Shown: positions 1 to 8,035 of the stretch, piece after piece
Layout of the letters: each line of letters starts with the position of its first letter
How positions within the stretch are numbered: position 1 is the stretch's first letter
NCBI GenBank assembly: GCA_963632245.1
Contig: CAVGTF010000046.1
Location: forward strand, 1-15,172
Source of the DNA: UBA1724 sp963632245
GTDB lineage: Bacteria; Verrucomicrobiota; Lentisphaeria; Oligosphaerales; Oligosphaeraceae
Direction of reading: 5' to 3'
DNA: 15,172 nt
The notes under the pieces: generated by a model
Told to the model about the DNA's origin: nothing
Database searches by the model: none
Seen by the model: only the letters and a program-made list of their open reading frames with translations
Made by a program: the position numbers and the translations under genes

Positions 1-17
1 TTCTGGAGGGATTCCAT

Positions 18-49
18 GGGGGTTCCGGAGGGGTGTGAGGGGGTGGGGG
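18..49 (+). other. G-rich tract with G-quadruplex potential
   Basis: Four runs of four or five G (18-22, 30-33, 39-43, 45-49) are separated by loops of 7, 5 and 1 nt. This fits the standard G3+N1-7 quadruplex pattern on the plus strand. It lies in the left-edge intergenic stretch (1-216), where I see no gene. Function unknown. Confidence 0.4.
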
Positions 50-115
50 AAGAAATCTTTTTAATATACATACTGCCCTGCGGGACGGTGGACCGCCCAG
101 GGGCGAAATGAGAAA

Positions 116-154
116 GGCGGGCGCGCCGGGGAATCGCTCTCCGTCACGCCCGCC
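116..154 (-). terminator. Possible terminator after the efflux operon
   Basis: An 8-bp GC stem (116-123 with 147-154) is followed on the minus strand by a loose T-rich stretch (TTTCTCATTT). It lies about 65 bp past the transporter stop. A second 9-bp stem (164-172 with 192-200) sits between it and the gene but has no T-run after it. The T-tract is interrupted, so this is only a possible intrinsic terminator. Confidence 0.35.
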
Positions 155-216
155 AATTGCGGAAGGGCGGCGGCTCGTTTTTTTGGGGGGGCGCCGCCCT
201 GTGGATTCGGGGATGT

Positions 217-3200
217 CTATGCCTCCTTCCAGTGGAGGAACTTCTTGACGGCCTCACGCATTCTCTGGAAGACCGCATAGAGTGCGGGGGTCATGACCAG
301 TCCCAGGGTGGAGGACAGGAGCATTCCAGAGAAGGTGGTGATACCGATGGCCTGACGGCTGCCGGCACCTGCGCCAGAGGCGACCACCAGCGGGAAGACA
401 CCGAAGACGAAGCTCCAGGCGGTCATCAGCACGGCGCGGAAACGGAGGTTTGCGCCGTTGATGGCGGACTGGTAGACATCGATGCCGCGCTCACGCTCGC
501 TCTTGGAGAACTCCACCATCAGAATGGCGTTCTTGCCGGTGAGGCCGATGAGCATCACCAGTCCCAGCTGCGCGTAGATGGAGAGGGATTCTCCCCAGAT
601 CCAGAGGCCGATGAAGGCTCCCAGCAGTGCGGTGAAGACGGTGAGCATGACGGGGACGGGGATGGTCCAGGACTCGTACTGTCCCACCAGGAAGAGGTAT
701 GCGAAGATCATGGCGATTGCCATCAGGGGCAGCAGGTTGCCCTGGTTGGCCTGCTCCTGGTAGCTCATGTCGGTCCACTCGATGGAGTATCCCTGGGGCA
801 GTTCCATGCCCTTGATGATGTTCATCAGTTCGCCGGAGGAGACTCCGGGCACGGACTGCGCCTGGATGGCGGCGCTGGAGAGCTTGTTGAAGCGCTCCAC
901 ACGGCGGGGGCCATAGGTGTACTGCAGGGTTCCCACGGAGGAGAGAGGAACCATTTCGCCCCAGGCGTTGGTGATCAGGGAGTCTTGGATCTGGTTCAGG
1001 TTCACACGGTCCTGGGGACGCGCCTGGACTTTCACGTAGAAGGTCTCGCCCTCTAGGTTGAAGTCGTTGATGTAGAAGGACGCCAGGTTATACTGCAGCG
1101 CCTGGAAGATCTGTCCGGCGGAGAGACCCAGAGTCTGCGCCTTTTCACGGTCGATGGCCAGCTCCAGCTGCACGGTGTCGGCAGAGAAGGTGGTCATGGC
1201 GTAGGCGGTCTGGGGCATGGCGGAGAGCTTGTTGGCGAAATCCTGCGCGAAGGCGGCCAGCTGCGTGGAGTCGGCGGTGCCGTCGTTGCAGAGATTGAAG
1301 GTGACGCCGCCGGTGGCGCCCAGTCCGTCAATGGCGGGAGGCGTGAAGACGACGCACTGGATGGCGGGGATGGAGTTTGCGGCCGCCTGGACCTTCTCTT
1401 GCATGGAGGTCAAGCTCAGCTCGGGAGTGGTACGCTCGTCCCAGTCATTGAGCTCCACAATGCAGAATGCGCAGGATTCGCCCTGTCCAGAGAGCAGGGA
1501 GAATCCGCCGATGCACATGACATCCTGCACGCCCTCGATGGCGGAGACCTTCTGGCGGAACTCCTCCAGGGCCTCGGTGGTACGGTTCAACGTGGCGCCA
1601 CGGGCCAACTCCACGTTACAGAGCAGTGCGCCCTTGTCCTCAGTGGGCAGGAAGCTGGAGGGCACCTTCTTGGAGAAGTGCCAGATTCCGAAGATGAATG
1701 CGGCCAGCAGCAGGAGGGTCAGGATGCCCTGGTGGACCATGAAGCGGACGAATGCCAGGTAGAATGCGCGGCACTTGTCCATGAACCAGTTGAAGGGCGC
1801 GAAGATCTTCGCGGGCTTCTCGGCTGGCGGGCGCAGGATGAGGGAGCACATGACGGGGGAGAGGGTCATGGCGACCACAGTGGAGAGGCACAGGGAGATA
1901 CACATGGTGGCGGCGAACTGCAGGTAGATTCGTCCGACCATTCCGCCGTAGAAAGCCAGAGGCACATAGCATGCCACGGTGACCAGGGTGGTGGCGATGA
2001 TGGCGCCGGTGATCTGCGTCATGCACTTCAGGGCCGCCTCCTTGGCGGGCAAGTGCTCCTTTGCCATCAGCGTCTGGCAGTTCTCGACTACGACGATGGC
2101 GTCGTCAACCAGGGATCCGATGACCAGCACCAGTCCGAACATGGTCAGGGTGTTGATGGAGAGATCCAGCATGACCATGAAGGGGAAGGTTCCTAGCAGG
2201 GAGACGGGGATTGCCACGGAGGGGACCAGGGTGGCTCGCCAATCCTGCAGGAAGAGGTAGGTGATCAGGATCACCATTCCCAGTGCCATAAGGAGGGTCT
2301 CCACGATTTCGCGCATGGAGATCTTGATGAATCGGGTGGGGTCGTATGCCAGAGTGGAGACCACGCCCTGGGGCAGCCGCTGGTCCATCTCGGAGACGGC
2401 TTCCTTCACCGCATTCACGGTGGCAAGCGCGTTGGCGTCGTTGTTGCGGTAGACCGCCAGAGTCACGGTCTCGTCACCATTCCAGGTGGCCTCGGCAGAG
2501 TAGCTCTTGGCGCCCAGCTCGATGGTGGCGATGTCCTTCAGGCGCAACAGCCCGCCGTCGTCATTGCGGCGCACGATGATCTCGCCGAATTCCTCGGCGG
2601 TCTTCAGACGGCCCTTGACGTTCAGCTTGTACTCCATGTAGGAGCTGGCGCCCTCGCTGCCGATGGTGCCCGCGGCAGCCTGGATATTCTGGTTGCTCAC
2701 GGCGGCGTTGATCTCGTCCATGGAGACGCCGATGGCGGACATCCGGACGGGGTCCATCCAGATACGCATGGCGTATTCGGAGGCGCCCATGGCTTCCACG
2801 TTGGAGACGCCGTCCACACGGGAGATCTTGTCGAGGATCTTTGTGGAGACGTAGTTATTGAGCTGTGCGGTGCTCCAGACGGAGCCGTCGGTGGTGTAGG
2901 AGAAGACGCAGAGGATATTGCTGGTGCGCTTGAAGGTGTTCACGCCGACGGCGCGCACCTCGGAGGGCAGGGAGGTCTCGGCGGTCTTCACGGCGTTCTG
3001 CACGTTCACCATGGCGATATCGTCGTTGGTGCCGCTCTTGAAGGTGATGGTGCAGGCGTATTCGCCGTTGTTGGTACAGCTGGAGGAGAAGTAGATCAGG
3101 TCCTCCACGCCGTTGAGCTGGGATTCCAGGGGCATGGCCACGGTGTCCTGCACCTCCTGGGCGGAGGCGCCGGCGTAGCTGGTAATGACCATGATGGTGG

Positions 3201-3324
3201 GAGGCGCCACCTCGGGATACTCGGCAATGGGTAGCATCCGGAGGCAGATGACGCCGGAGAACATCATCACGATACTGATGACGAAGGCCAGGCGCGGCCG
3301 TTCAATGAAGATCTTGGAAAACAT
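217..3324 (-). CDS. RND multidrug efflux transporter, AcrB/MexB (HAE1) type
   Basis: Inner-membrane, proton-driven component of a tripartite efflux pump. The 1035 residues match the usual length of this family. Visible landmarks are an N-terminal FSKIFIERPRLAFVISIVMM helix typical of HAE1 pumps and the TM4 motif GSLVDDAIVVVEN, with the proton-relay aspartates at 407-408, the same numbers as in AcrB. TM10 has GLTGKNAILMVEF with Lys931, and LRFRAVLMT has Arg963 in the place of AcrB Arg971. Two large periplasmic loops lie at about 30-335 and 560-865. All relay residues are present, so the pump should be functional. It starts 27 bp after the adaptor gene, with a strong AAGGAGG ribosome-binding site 8 nt before the ATG, so the two are very probably one operon. 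Substrate cannot be told from sequence. No TolC-type gene is seen in the 216 bp beyond it. Confidence 0.95.
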   Translation of the reverse strand: MFSKIFIERPRLAFVISIVMMFSGVICLRMLPIAEYPEVAPPTIMVITSYAGASAQEVQDTVAMPLESQLNGVEDLIYFSSSCTNNGEYACTITFKSGTNDDIAMVNVQNAVKTAETSLPSEVRAVGVNTFKRTSNILCVFSYTTDGSVWSTAQLNNYVSTKILDKISRVDGVSNVEAMGASEYAMRIWMDPVRMSAIGVSMDEINAAVSNQNIQAAAGTIGSEGASSYMEYKLNVKGRLKTAEEFGEIIVRRNDDGGLLRLKDIATIELGAKSYSAEATWNGDETVTLAVYRNNDANALATVNAVKEAVSEMDQRLPQGVVSTLAYDPTRFIKISMREIVETLLMALGMVILITYLFLQDWRATLVPSVAIPVSLLGTFPFMVMLDLSINTLTMFGLVLVIGSLVDDAIVVVENCQTLMAKEHLPAKEAALKCMTQITGAIIATTLVTVACYVPLAFYGGMVGRIYLQFAATMCISLCLSTVVAMTLSPVMCSLILRPPAEKPAKIFAPFNWFMDKCRAFYLAFVRFMVHQGILTLLLLAAFIFGIWHFSKKVPSSFLPTEDKGALLCNVELARGATLNRTTEALEEFRQKVSAIEGVQDVMCIGGFSLLSGQGESCAFCIVELNDWDERTTPELSLTSMQEKVQAAANSIPAIQCVVFTPPAIDGLGATGGVTFNLCNDGTADSTQLAAFAQDFANKLSAMPQTAYAMTTFSADTVQLELAIDREKAQTLGLSAGQIFQALQYNLASFYINDFNLEGETFYVKVQARPQDRVNLNQIQDSLITNAWGEMVPLSSVGTLQYTYGPRRVERFNKLSSAAIQAQSVPGVSSGELMNIIKGMELPQGYSIEWTDMSYQEQANQGNLLPLMAIAMIFAYLFLVGQYESWTIPVPVMLTVFTALLGAFIGLWIWGESLSIYAQLGLVMLIGLTGKNAILMVEFSKSERERGIDVYQSAINGANLRFRAVLMTAWSFVFGVFPLVVASGAGAGSRQAIGITTFSGMLLSSTLGLVMTPALYAVFQRMREAVKKFLHWKEA

Positions 3325-3332
3325 TGCGGTTT

Positions 3333-3339
3333 CCTCCTT
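3333..3339 (-). promoter_or_regulatory. Ribosome-binding site of the RND transporter
   Basis: Read on the minus strand it is AAGGAGG, a full Shine-Dalgarno match 8 nt before the ATG at 3324. It fixes that start and shows that strong Shine-Dalgarno sites are used in this genome, in contrast to the weak sites of the two plus-strand genes. Confidence 0.8.
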
Positions 3340-3351
3340 CTGATCGGACGG

Positions 3352-4458
3352 CTAGCGCTCCACGGGCTGCACGGCAGTGCCGTCGTGCATGACCTTGTGG
3401 GTGCCCTCAACAATCACCTTCTCGCCCTCGGAGAGGCCGGAGGCGACCCACTGCAGGTCGCCGTCGGAGTCGTCGCGCTCCACATTGCGGCGGTGGGCGA
3501 TATTCTGGTCGTCCACGACCCATACGTAGGAGGAGGTATTGTCGGCCATGACGGCGGAGGGAGGCACCGCGCACTTGGGCTCCACACCACGGCGGTTGAG
3601 CACCACGCTGACGGAGGAATCGGCAACCAGTCGGCCATCGGGGTTGGGGACCTTCGCGGTGAGCACCACGGTATCGGTGGTGCGGTTCGCCTTGTTGTCC
3701 AGGAATTCGAAGGTCACCTTCTGGGCATAGTCAGTGCCGTCAGCCAGCTGGATGGACAGCATGCCATTGTCGCGGAAGATTTCTTCGGTGCCGAAGAGGC
3801 GCAGGAAGTCGCGGTTGGACATGGAGAAGGTGAGGCGCAGGGGATCGGTCTGCACCACGGTGGCCAGCACGCCGGAGGAGGGGGTCAGGTAGTTGCCCTT
3901 CGTGTAGGCGGTCTTGCCGATCTTGCCCGAGATGGGGGAGTAGATCTTGGTGTTCTTCAGGTCGTCCTTCGCAGTGATCAGGGAGGCCTTCGCGCTTGCC
4001 AGAGAGGCGGCGTCGGTCTCGTAGCTCATGCGCGCGGATTCCATGGCGTCCAGGGTGGAGACCTCCTTCTCGTAGAGGCCCAGCACACGCTCGTAGTTCG
4101 CTTTTGTGTACTTCAGGGAGGCCTCGCAACGCGCGATGGAGGCTTCGCAGTTCTTCACGGAGGCGTCATAGCGCACATCCTCCAGCTGGTAGAGCAGCTG
4201 GCCCTCCTTCACCTGGGAACCCTCTTCAAAGCCTAGGGAAAGAAGCTCGCCGGAGACACGGGCCACCAACTCCACCTGCGCAGGAGAGGAAAGACGGCCG
4301 GGATACCGGTGCTCAGAGTGCGGAATCGACTTCTCCACCGTCGCCAGCGCAACGGCGGGCGCCTGGCCATGGGCCGCCTGGCCATAGGCGGGCCGGATGG
4401 CGACGCCTAGGGAAAGCAGGGCGAAGAGAAAGAGGAAGGAAAGGTTGCGACGGATCAT
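3352..4458 (-). CDS. RND efflux periplasmic adaptor (AcrA/MexA-type membrane fusion protein)
   Basis: Links the inner-membrane pump to an outer-membrane channel. I chose the ATG at 4458 over the open frame up to 4539. It begins MIRRNLSFLF, followed by a hydrophobic signal peptide ending near AYGQA (residues 1-28), and an AAGGGAG ribosome-binding site lies 10 nt upstream. The 27 extra residues before it look non-coding. Over 368 residues I see split lipoyl halves at about 66-93 and 172-191 (IYSPISGKIGK), an Ala/Glu/Lys-rich coiled-coil hairpin at about 95-165, then beta-barrel (about 200-285) and membrane-proximal (about 290-360) domains. No lipobox cysteine follows the signal peptide, so unlike AcrA it is probably not a lipoprotein. 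It is first in the operon, and a palindromic operator-like site lies about 115 bp upstream of its start. Confidence 0.93.
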   Translation of the reverse strand: MIRRNLSFLFLFALLSLGVAIRPAYGQAAHGQAPAVALATVEKSIPHSEHRYPGRLSSPAQVELVARVSGELLSLGFEEGSQVKEGQLLYQLEDVRYDASVKNCEASIARCEASLKYTKANYERVLGLYEKEVSTLDAMESARMSYETDAASLASAKASLITAKDDLKNTKIYSPISGKIGKTAYTKGNYLTPSSGVLATVVQTDPLRLTFSMSNRDFLRLFGTEEIFRDNGMLSIQLADGTDYAQKVTFEFLDNKANRTTDTVVLTAKVPNPDGRLVADSSVSVVLNRRGVEPKCAVPPSAVMADNTSSYVWVVDDQNIAHRRNVERDDSDGDLQWVASGLSEGEKVIVEGTHKVMHDGTAVQPVER

Positions 4459-4570
4459 GAATGGCAAGCTCCCTTGGGGGATATTGGGTGAGGGCGGGAT
4501 ATCAGATGTGCCCGAGCATCGTAAGAGGCAACGCTCCAAAAAGAAAATCGGGACGTCCTCTCAAGGAGAA

Positions 4571-4589
4571 AAACGAACGGTCGTTTGAA
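4571..4589. promoter_or_regulatory. Palindromic operator-like site 1 upstream of the efflux operon
   Basis: Perfect 6-bp arms AAACGA and TCGTTT are separated by ACGG (4571-4586), and the wider element carries AACGG-TC-GTTTGAA (4576-4589). A minus-strand TATAGT (4595-4600) could be the -10 box of the efflux promoter, which would place this site over the transcription start. I see no good -35 at standard spacing. Size and position fit a TetR/AcrR-type repressor site, as is common for efflux operons. No regulator gene is in the window, so the binding protein is inferred. Confidence 0.55.
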
Positions 4590-4670
4590 TCTTTACTATA
4601 ACCCGGCGAGATGGGATTTATTGTCATGTATTGGCAAGAAATGGCAAGGATTTTTCGCGGTGCAGTTGTC

Positions 4671-4720
4671 CAAAAGGACCATTTTGTCAGGTTTTGGGAC
4701 TTCGTAAATGGCCCCTTTTG
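4671..4720. repeat. Interrupted inverted repeat in the divergent intergenic region
   Basis: The arm at 4671-4684 pairs with 4706-4720 over 13 base pairs, with one small internal loop and a 21-nt loop. A smaller alternative stem, GTCC-AAAA-GGAC (4668-4679), would compete with it. There is no T-run, so it is not a standard terminator. It could be a protein-binding site or part of a 5' leader of the plus-strand gene. Confidence 0.4.
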
Positions 4721-4732
4721 CAAGACATTCCG

Positions 4733-4749
4733 TCAAACGGCTGTTTGAA
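4733..4749. promoter_or_regulatory. Palindromic operator-like site 2, related to site 1
   Basis: Arms TCAAAC and GTTTGA flank GGCT (4733-4748). The stretch AACGG-CT-GTTTGAA (4736-4749) matches site 1 at 12 of 14 positions, in the same orientation, exactly 160 bp away. It lies 155 bp upstream of the hydrolase start at 4904. The same regulator may bind both sites and affect both divergent genes. Confidence 0.5.
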
Positions 4750-4903
4750 CGAAAATATTTTGGGGCTCTTTGGAAAATTTCCTTTGCTTTTCGCGTGCGC
4801 GTGTGATGGCGCCTGCGCGTGTGAGCGAAGGCATTAAATTTTCCCCCGTGTTTTTCCCTGCCCCGTGATCCCTTTTCCTCCTCCGCTTCTTTTCTCTACG
4901 ACC

Positions 4904-7900
4904 ATGTATTCTTCTCTCCGACGCGCTTTCCATCAAGCCGCCCTGCTGTTTTGTCTCTGCGTGGGGCTCGTTGTCTTCGCGGATGATTCCTGGACGCCTT
5001 TTGTGGCGATTCCGGAGGCGTCTTCCTGGGAGGAGGGCGCCTATGTGGGGGACTTTCTTTCCATTGACGGCGCCAGCCGTCCGGAGTGCGCCAGCCACGT
5101 CTGGCTGTGGACTCATGAGGGGGAGTTCCGTCTGCACCTGGAGGTCCTGGAGCCCCGCATGGCGAACCTCAGCATGAATTTGAACAAGCGGGACTCCAAT
5201 GTGTGGGAGGACGACAATTTTGACCTGCATTTGCGTCGGGGCGGGCAGGTCTATCATGTGATCTTCAATGCCATCGGCACCATCTTGGACGAGAAAAATC
5301 AGGATCTCGCCTGGAATGCAGCCTGGAGAATCTCCACAAATCGTGAGCTCTACCGCTGGACCGCGGATCTCTCGATTCCCTTTGCGGAATTGGGGGGCAT
5401 GCCTGCCGACGGCGAGGAGTGCGATCTGCAGATGGGCATCACGCGTACTACCAACCGCTCGATTGCCTCTTGGGTGCCTTCTCCCGAAACCCTCCGTTTC
5501 AAGGATGTCTGGGGACGCGCGCGTTTCCAGACGCTTCCCCATCCCGTGGGCGCCGTGGCCGGCTCTGAAAATGACGCCAGCCCGGCATTCCTGTGGTCCG
5601 ATGGGGTAGTCCGCGAGGGCGCTCGGCGGGAGACTCTCCACGCTGGAAAGGAGTATCTCTGCCACCGTTTCGATTTCCGGGACGACTCAGAAACGCTGCT
5701 CTATTCCTGCAATTGGATCCTGCGTGCCAGCCAGGTATGGCGGATTTTGGAGGAGTCTGTGGTGACTCTGGAGGGCTATTCGGATCTCTCCGTTGAGGAG
5801 AAGGGCATGCTCCACCAGGCGCGGAGTCTGGCGAAGCTGACTTGCGAGGATACGCCGGAGCTCTATTCGCTGCTGGAGGAGGAGGCGCGGCTCCTCCGGG
5901 ATCGCATCCTCCATCGGGTCCATCTGCGCAAAATGCCCGCCGCGGGCTTTGCGAAGGACTCTCTGGTCTACGGAACGCAGCCCGGGCTCGTTCGGACCCT
6001 CCCCGTGGAGGTCTTCCGAGGTGCCATTGGCGGCGCCGTGGAGTTGGATGCCGCCCGTGGCGAGCAGGAGGCCGGACAGATCGTGCTGTTTGCCGGAGAA
6101 TCCCCCCTCATGTTGGCGGAGGCAAAACTGTCGGCGCCCCTGGCGTCCGATTCCGGTGAAAGCATCCCCGCGGAGGCGGTCACCATTCGTCGCGAGGGAT
6201 ATGTGACCACCTGCCGCCCGGGATACCATGTGGACTACGTGGGCTCCTATCCGGATCCCCTCCTGCCACTCTCGCCCTTCGATGTGGCTGCCTTCGGGCG
6301 GGAGACGCTCTGGCTCTCCGTGAAGGTCCCCCGAGATGCCGCCCCCGGCATCTACCGCGGCGAGATCGTCCTGCAGGCGAAGAATACGATCCCTACTAGG
6401 ATCCCCGTTGTCCTCCGCGTACGCTCGTTCACTATCCCCGAGAAATCCAGTCTCATCAGCGCCTTCGGCGTCTGGCGGAGCCCGAAATACGGCCTGGATT
6501 TCCGGAAGGCTTGTGAGGTGGTCCTGGAGCATCGCCTGACGCCTTACGCGGTGGCGAATCCTCCCGATGCCTCCATTTACCCGAAACTCCTGCGTAAGCC
6601 CTATCTTCCCCTGGAAGCCGGCGATGTGCTGGAGTTCCTCCTGAAATCCCCGGAGCCCGGCATCCTGGAGGTCACTGTGGAATCCGCCTCCGGCGTCATC
6701 GCAAAACGGGAATTCGACGTGAACCCCGGCGATAATTCCTTCCAGTGGGAGGAGTGCCTGCCGGTGAACCCCGAGGATGGCCTCTACCGCGTGGAGGCGC
6801 ATTTGCGCGATGCCGGTGAGGCGCGGCTCTCCCTGACTCGCCGCCGTGGCATCAATGGCTCGGTGGTCCTTGGACTGATGCCCTACACGTATTCCGCGGT
6901 GGAGCTGTCTGGCGATGCCGTGGAACGGTGGCCCTCCTGGGAATTCCTGGCGCTGGATCCGCCGGCGGTGCCCCCCGTGGTGGATTGGTCGGAGTTCGAC
7001 GAGGGCTTCCAGTGGGGACTGGATCACGGGATCACCAGCCATATCGCACGACTGGATGAACCCCGCGGTCTCTGGGCACGGATCTACCGGGATCACCTCC
7101 GGGAGAAGGGCTGGGAGAAATACTTCTACACCTACTTGGGCGACGAGCCCACGCCCAATCGATACCCCGAGATCAATCGGCGGCTCTCCCAGGCGAAGGA
7201 CATGAAGGACGGCGTGCTGTTGAAGAACATGATGACCGCGCGCTCCTTCCCCGAGGAGCTCCTTTTCGTGGATATCTGGTGCCCCGAGGTCCATACCTAC
7301 GATCCCGTGACCGCAGCACAGGAGCAGTCCCGCGGCCGCAATGTGTGGTGGTACGTGGCGTACGGTAGCCGGAATCCCTTCCCCAATATCTGGATCGACT
7401 CGCCTCTCGTGGAGGGGCGCAGCTGGCTCTGGCAGACCTGGAAGCACAAGCTGGACGGCATCCTCTACTGGTCCGTGGACTGGTGGGGATATGCGAATCC
7501 CTGGTTCGGCGGCGGGAATTTTAATGACCAGTGCAATGGCGACGGCAATCTGGTTTATCCAGATCCCTCCGGGACTCCGCTCTCCTCCATTCGACTGGAG
7601 ACCCTCCAGGATGGCCTGGAGGACTATGAGCTCTTCTGCCTCCTGGATGCCGCTCGCGATGAGCTTGGCGACCGGAATCCCACGCTTGTGGAGCGCATCG
7701 ACGCCCTCCTAGAGGTGAATCCCGCCGTGGTCGTCTCCTGGAAGGAGTACTCCCGGGATCCACAGGTGCTGCTGGCAGAACGCCTCCGTCTTATGGATTG
7801 CCTGGAGGAGGCCGTCGCCTTCCTGGGACACGATCCCGTCATCACCCGCCATCCCGTCCGGCGACCCGGACTCACCCCCGAGGAACTCTCCAGCGCACTG

Positions 7901-8005
7901 GTGCGCTTCCGCCAGCAGGAGGAGTCCCGCGGACATCAAAACGCCGAGGAATTCCGACGACTCCTGGGGGAGGGACGACTCACCCTGGAGTCCCTCTCGA
8001 AGTAG
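4904..8005 (+). CDS. Secreted GH123/DUF4091-like glycoside hydrolase with N-terminal CBM9-like domain
   Basis: I chose the ATG at 4904 (1033 residues). It gives a clean signal peptide, MYSSLRRAFHQAALLF... ending near VVFA (about 1-26). A GTG at 4865 is also in frame but adds a poor N-terminus. Neither has a good Shine-Dalgarno site. Residues about 30-210 resemble a CBM9-like sugar-binding domain (NVWEDDNFDLHL, YRWTADLSIPFAELG). About 365-510 is the beta-sandwich that precedes the barrel in GH123/DUF4091 proteins (PRDAAPGIYRGEI). The barrel begins near 515, is interrupted by a beta-rich stretch at about 560-650, and resumes. YTYLGDEPTP puts a Asp747-Glu748 pair where GH123 enzymes have their catalytic Asp-Glu. 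SSIRLETLQDGLEDYE (894-909) is the DUF4091 signature. Known GH123 enzymes are beta-N-acetylgalactosaminidases; the substrate here is not established. An AI-2E permease gene follows after 30 bp. Confidence 0.8.
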   Translation: MYSSLRRAFHQAALLFCLCVGLVVFADDSWTPFVAIPEASSWEEGAYVGDFLSIDGASRPECASHVWLWTHEGEFRLHLEVLEPRMANLSMNLNKRDSNVWEDDNFDLHLRRGGQVYHVIFNAIGTILDEKNQDLAWNAAWRISTNRELYRWTADLSIPFAELGGMPADGEECDLQMGITRTTNRSIASWVPSPETLRFKDVWGRARFQTLPHPVGAVAGSENDASPAFLWSDGVVREGARRETLHAGKEYLCHRFDFRDDSETLLYSCNWILRASQVWRILEESVVTLEGYSDLSVEEKGMLHQARSLAKLTCEDTPELYSLLEEEARLLRDRILHRVHLRKMPAAGFAKDSLVYGTQPGLVRTLPVEVFRGAIGGAVELDAARGEQEAGQIVLFAGESPLMLAEAKLSAPLASDSGESIPAEAVTIRREGYVTTCRPGYHVDYVGSYPDPLLPLSPFDVAAFGRETLWLSVKVPRDAAPGIYRGEIVLQAKNTIPTRIPVVLRVRSFTIPEKSSLISAFGVWRSPKYGLDFRKACEVVLEHRLTPYAVANPPDASIYPKLLRKPYLPLEAGDVLEFLLKSPEPGILEVTVESASGVIAKREFDVNPGDNSFQWEECLPVNPEDGLYRVEAHLRDAGEARLSLTRRRGINGSVVLGLMPYTYSAVELSGDAVERWPSWEFLALDPPAVPPVVDWSEFDEGFQWGLDHGITSHIARLDEPRGLWARIYRDHLREKGWEKYFYTYLGDEPTPNRYPEINRRLSQAKDMKDGVLLKNMMTARSFPEELLFVDIWCPEVHTYDPVTAAQEQSRGRNVWWYVAYGSRNPFPNIWIDSPLVEGRSWLWQTWKHKLDGILYWSVDWWGYANPWFGGGNFNDQCNGDGNLVYPDPSGTPLSSIRLETLQDGLEDYELFCLLDAARDELGDRNPTLVERIDALLEVNPAVVVSWKEYSRDPQVLLAERLRLMDCLEEAVAFLGHDPVITRHPVRRPGLTPEELSSALVRFRQQEESRGHQNAEEFRRLLGEGRLTLESLSK

Positions 8006-8035
8006 TTCCTTTTCGCCTGAAAATTCGAATGCTTT

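Noticed and set aside
157..1056. 299-residue plus-strand open frame antisense to the RND gene
   Set aside because: It is the complement of a clear RND coding sequence. The product is His/Gly/Asp-rich with no domain, typical of a shadow frame in GC-rich DNA.
4684..4710. Sigma70-type promoter for the hydrolase gene (TTGTCA ... TAAATG)
   Set aside because: Spacing is only 15 bp and the -10 match is poor, so it was not annotated.
4865..4903. GTG at 4865 as the hydrolase start
   Set aside because: It adds 13 residues (MIPFPPPLLFSTT) ahead of a good signal peptide that begins at the ATG at 4904. No ribosome-binding site favours it.
4733..5665. 310-residue minus-strand open frame
   Set aside because: It overlaps the signal peptide and CBM9-like part of the hydrolase, and its product shows no recognisable family.
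5687..7447. 586-residue minus-strand open frame inside the hydrolase
   Set aside because: It is fully antisense to a recognisable GH123/DUF4091-like protein; composition is His/Gly/Arg-rich with no family signature.
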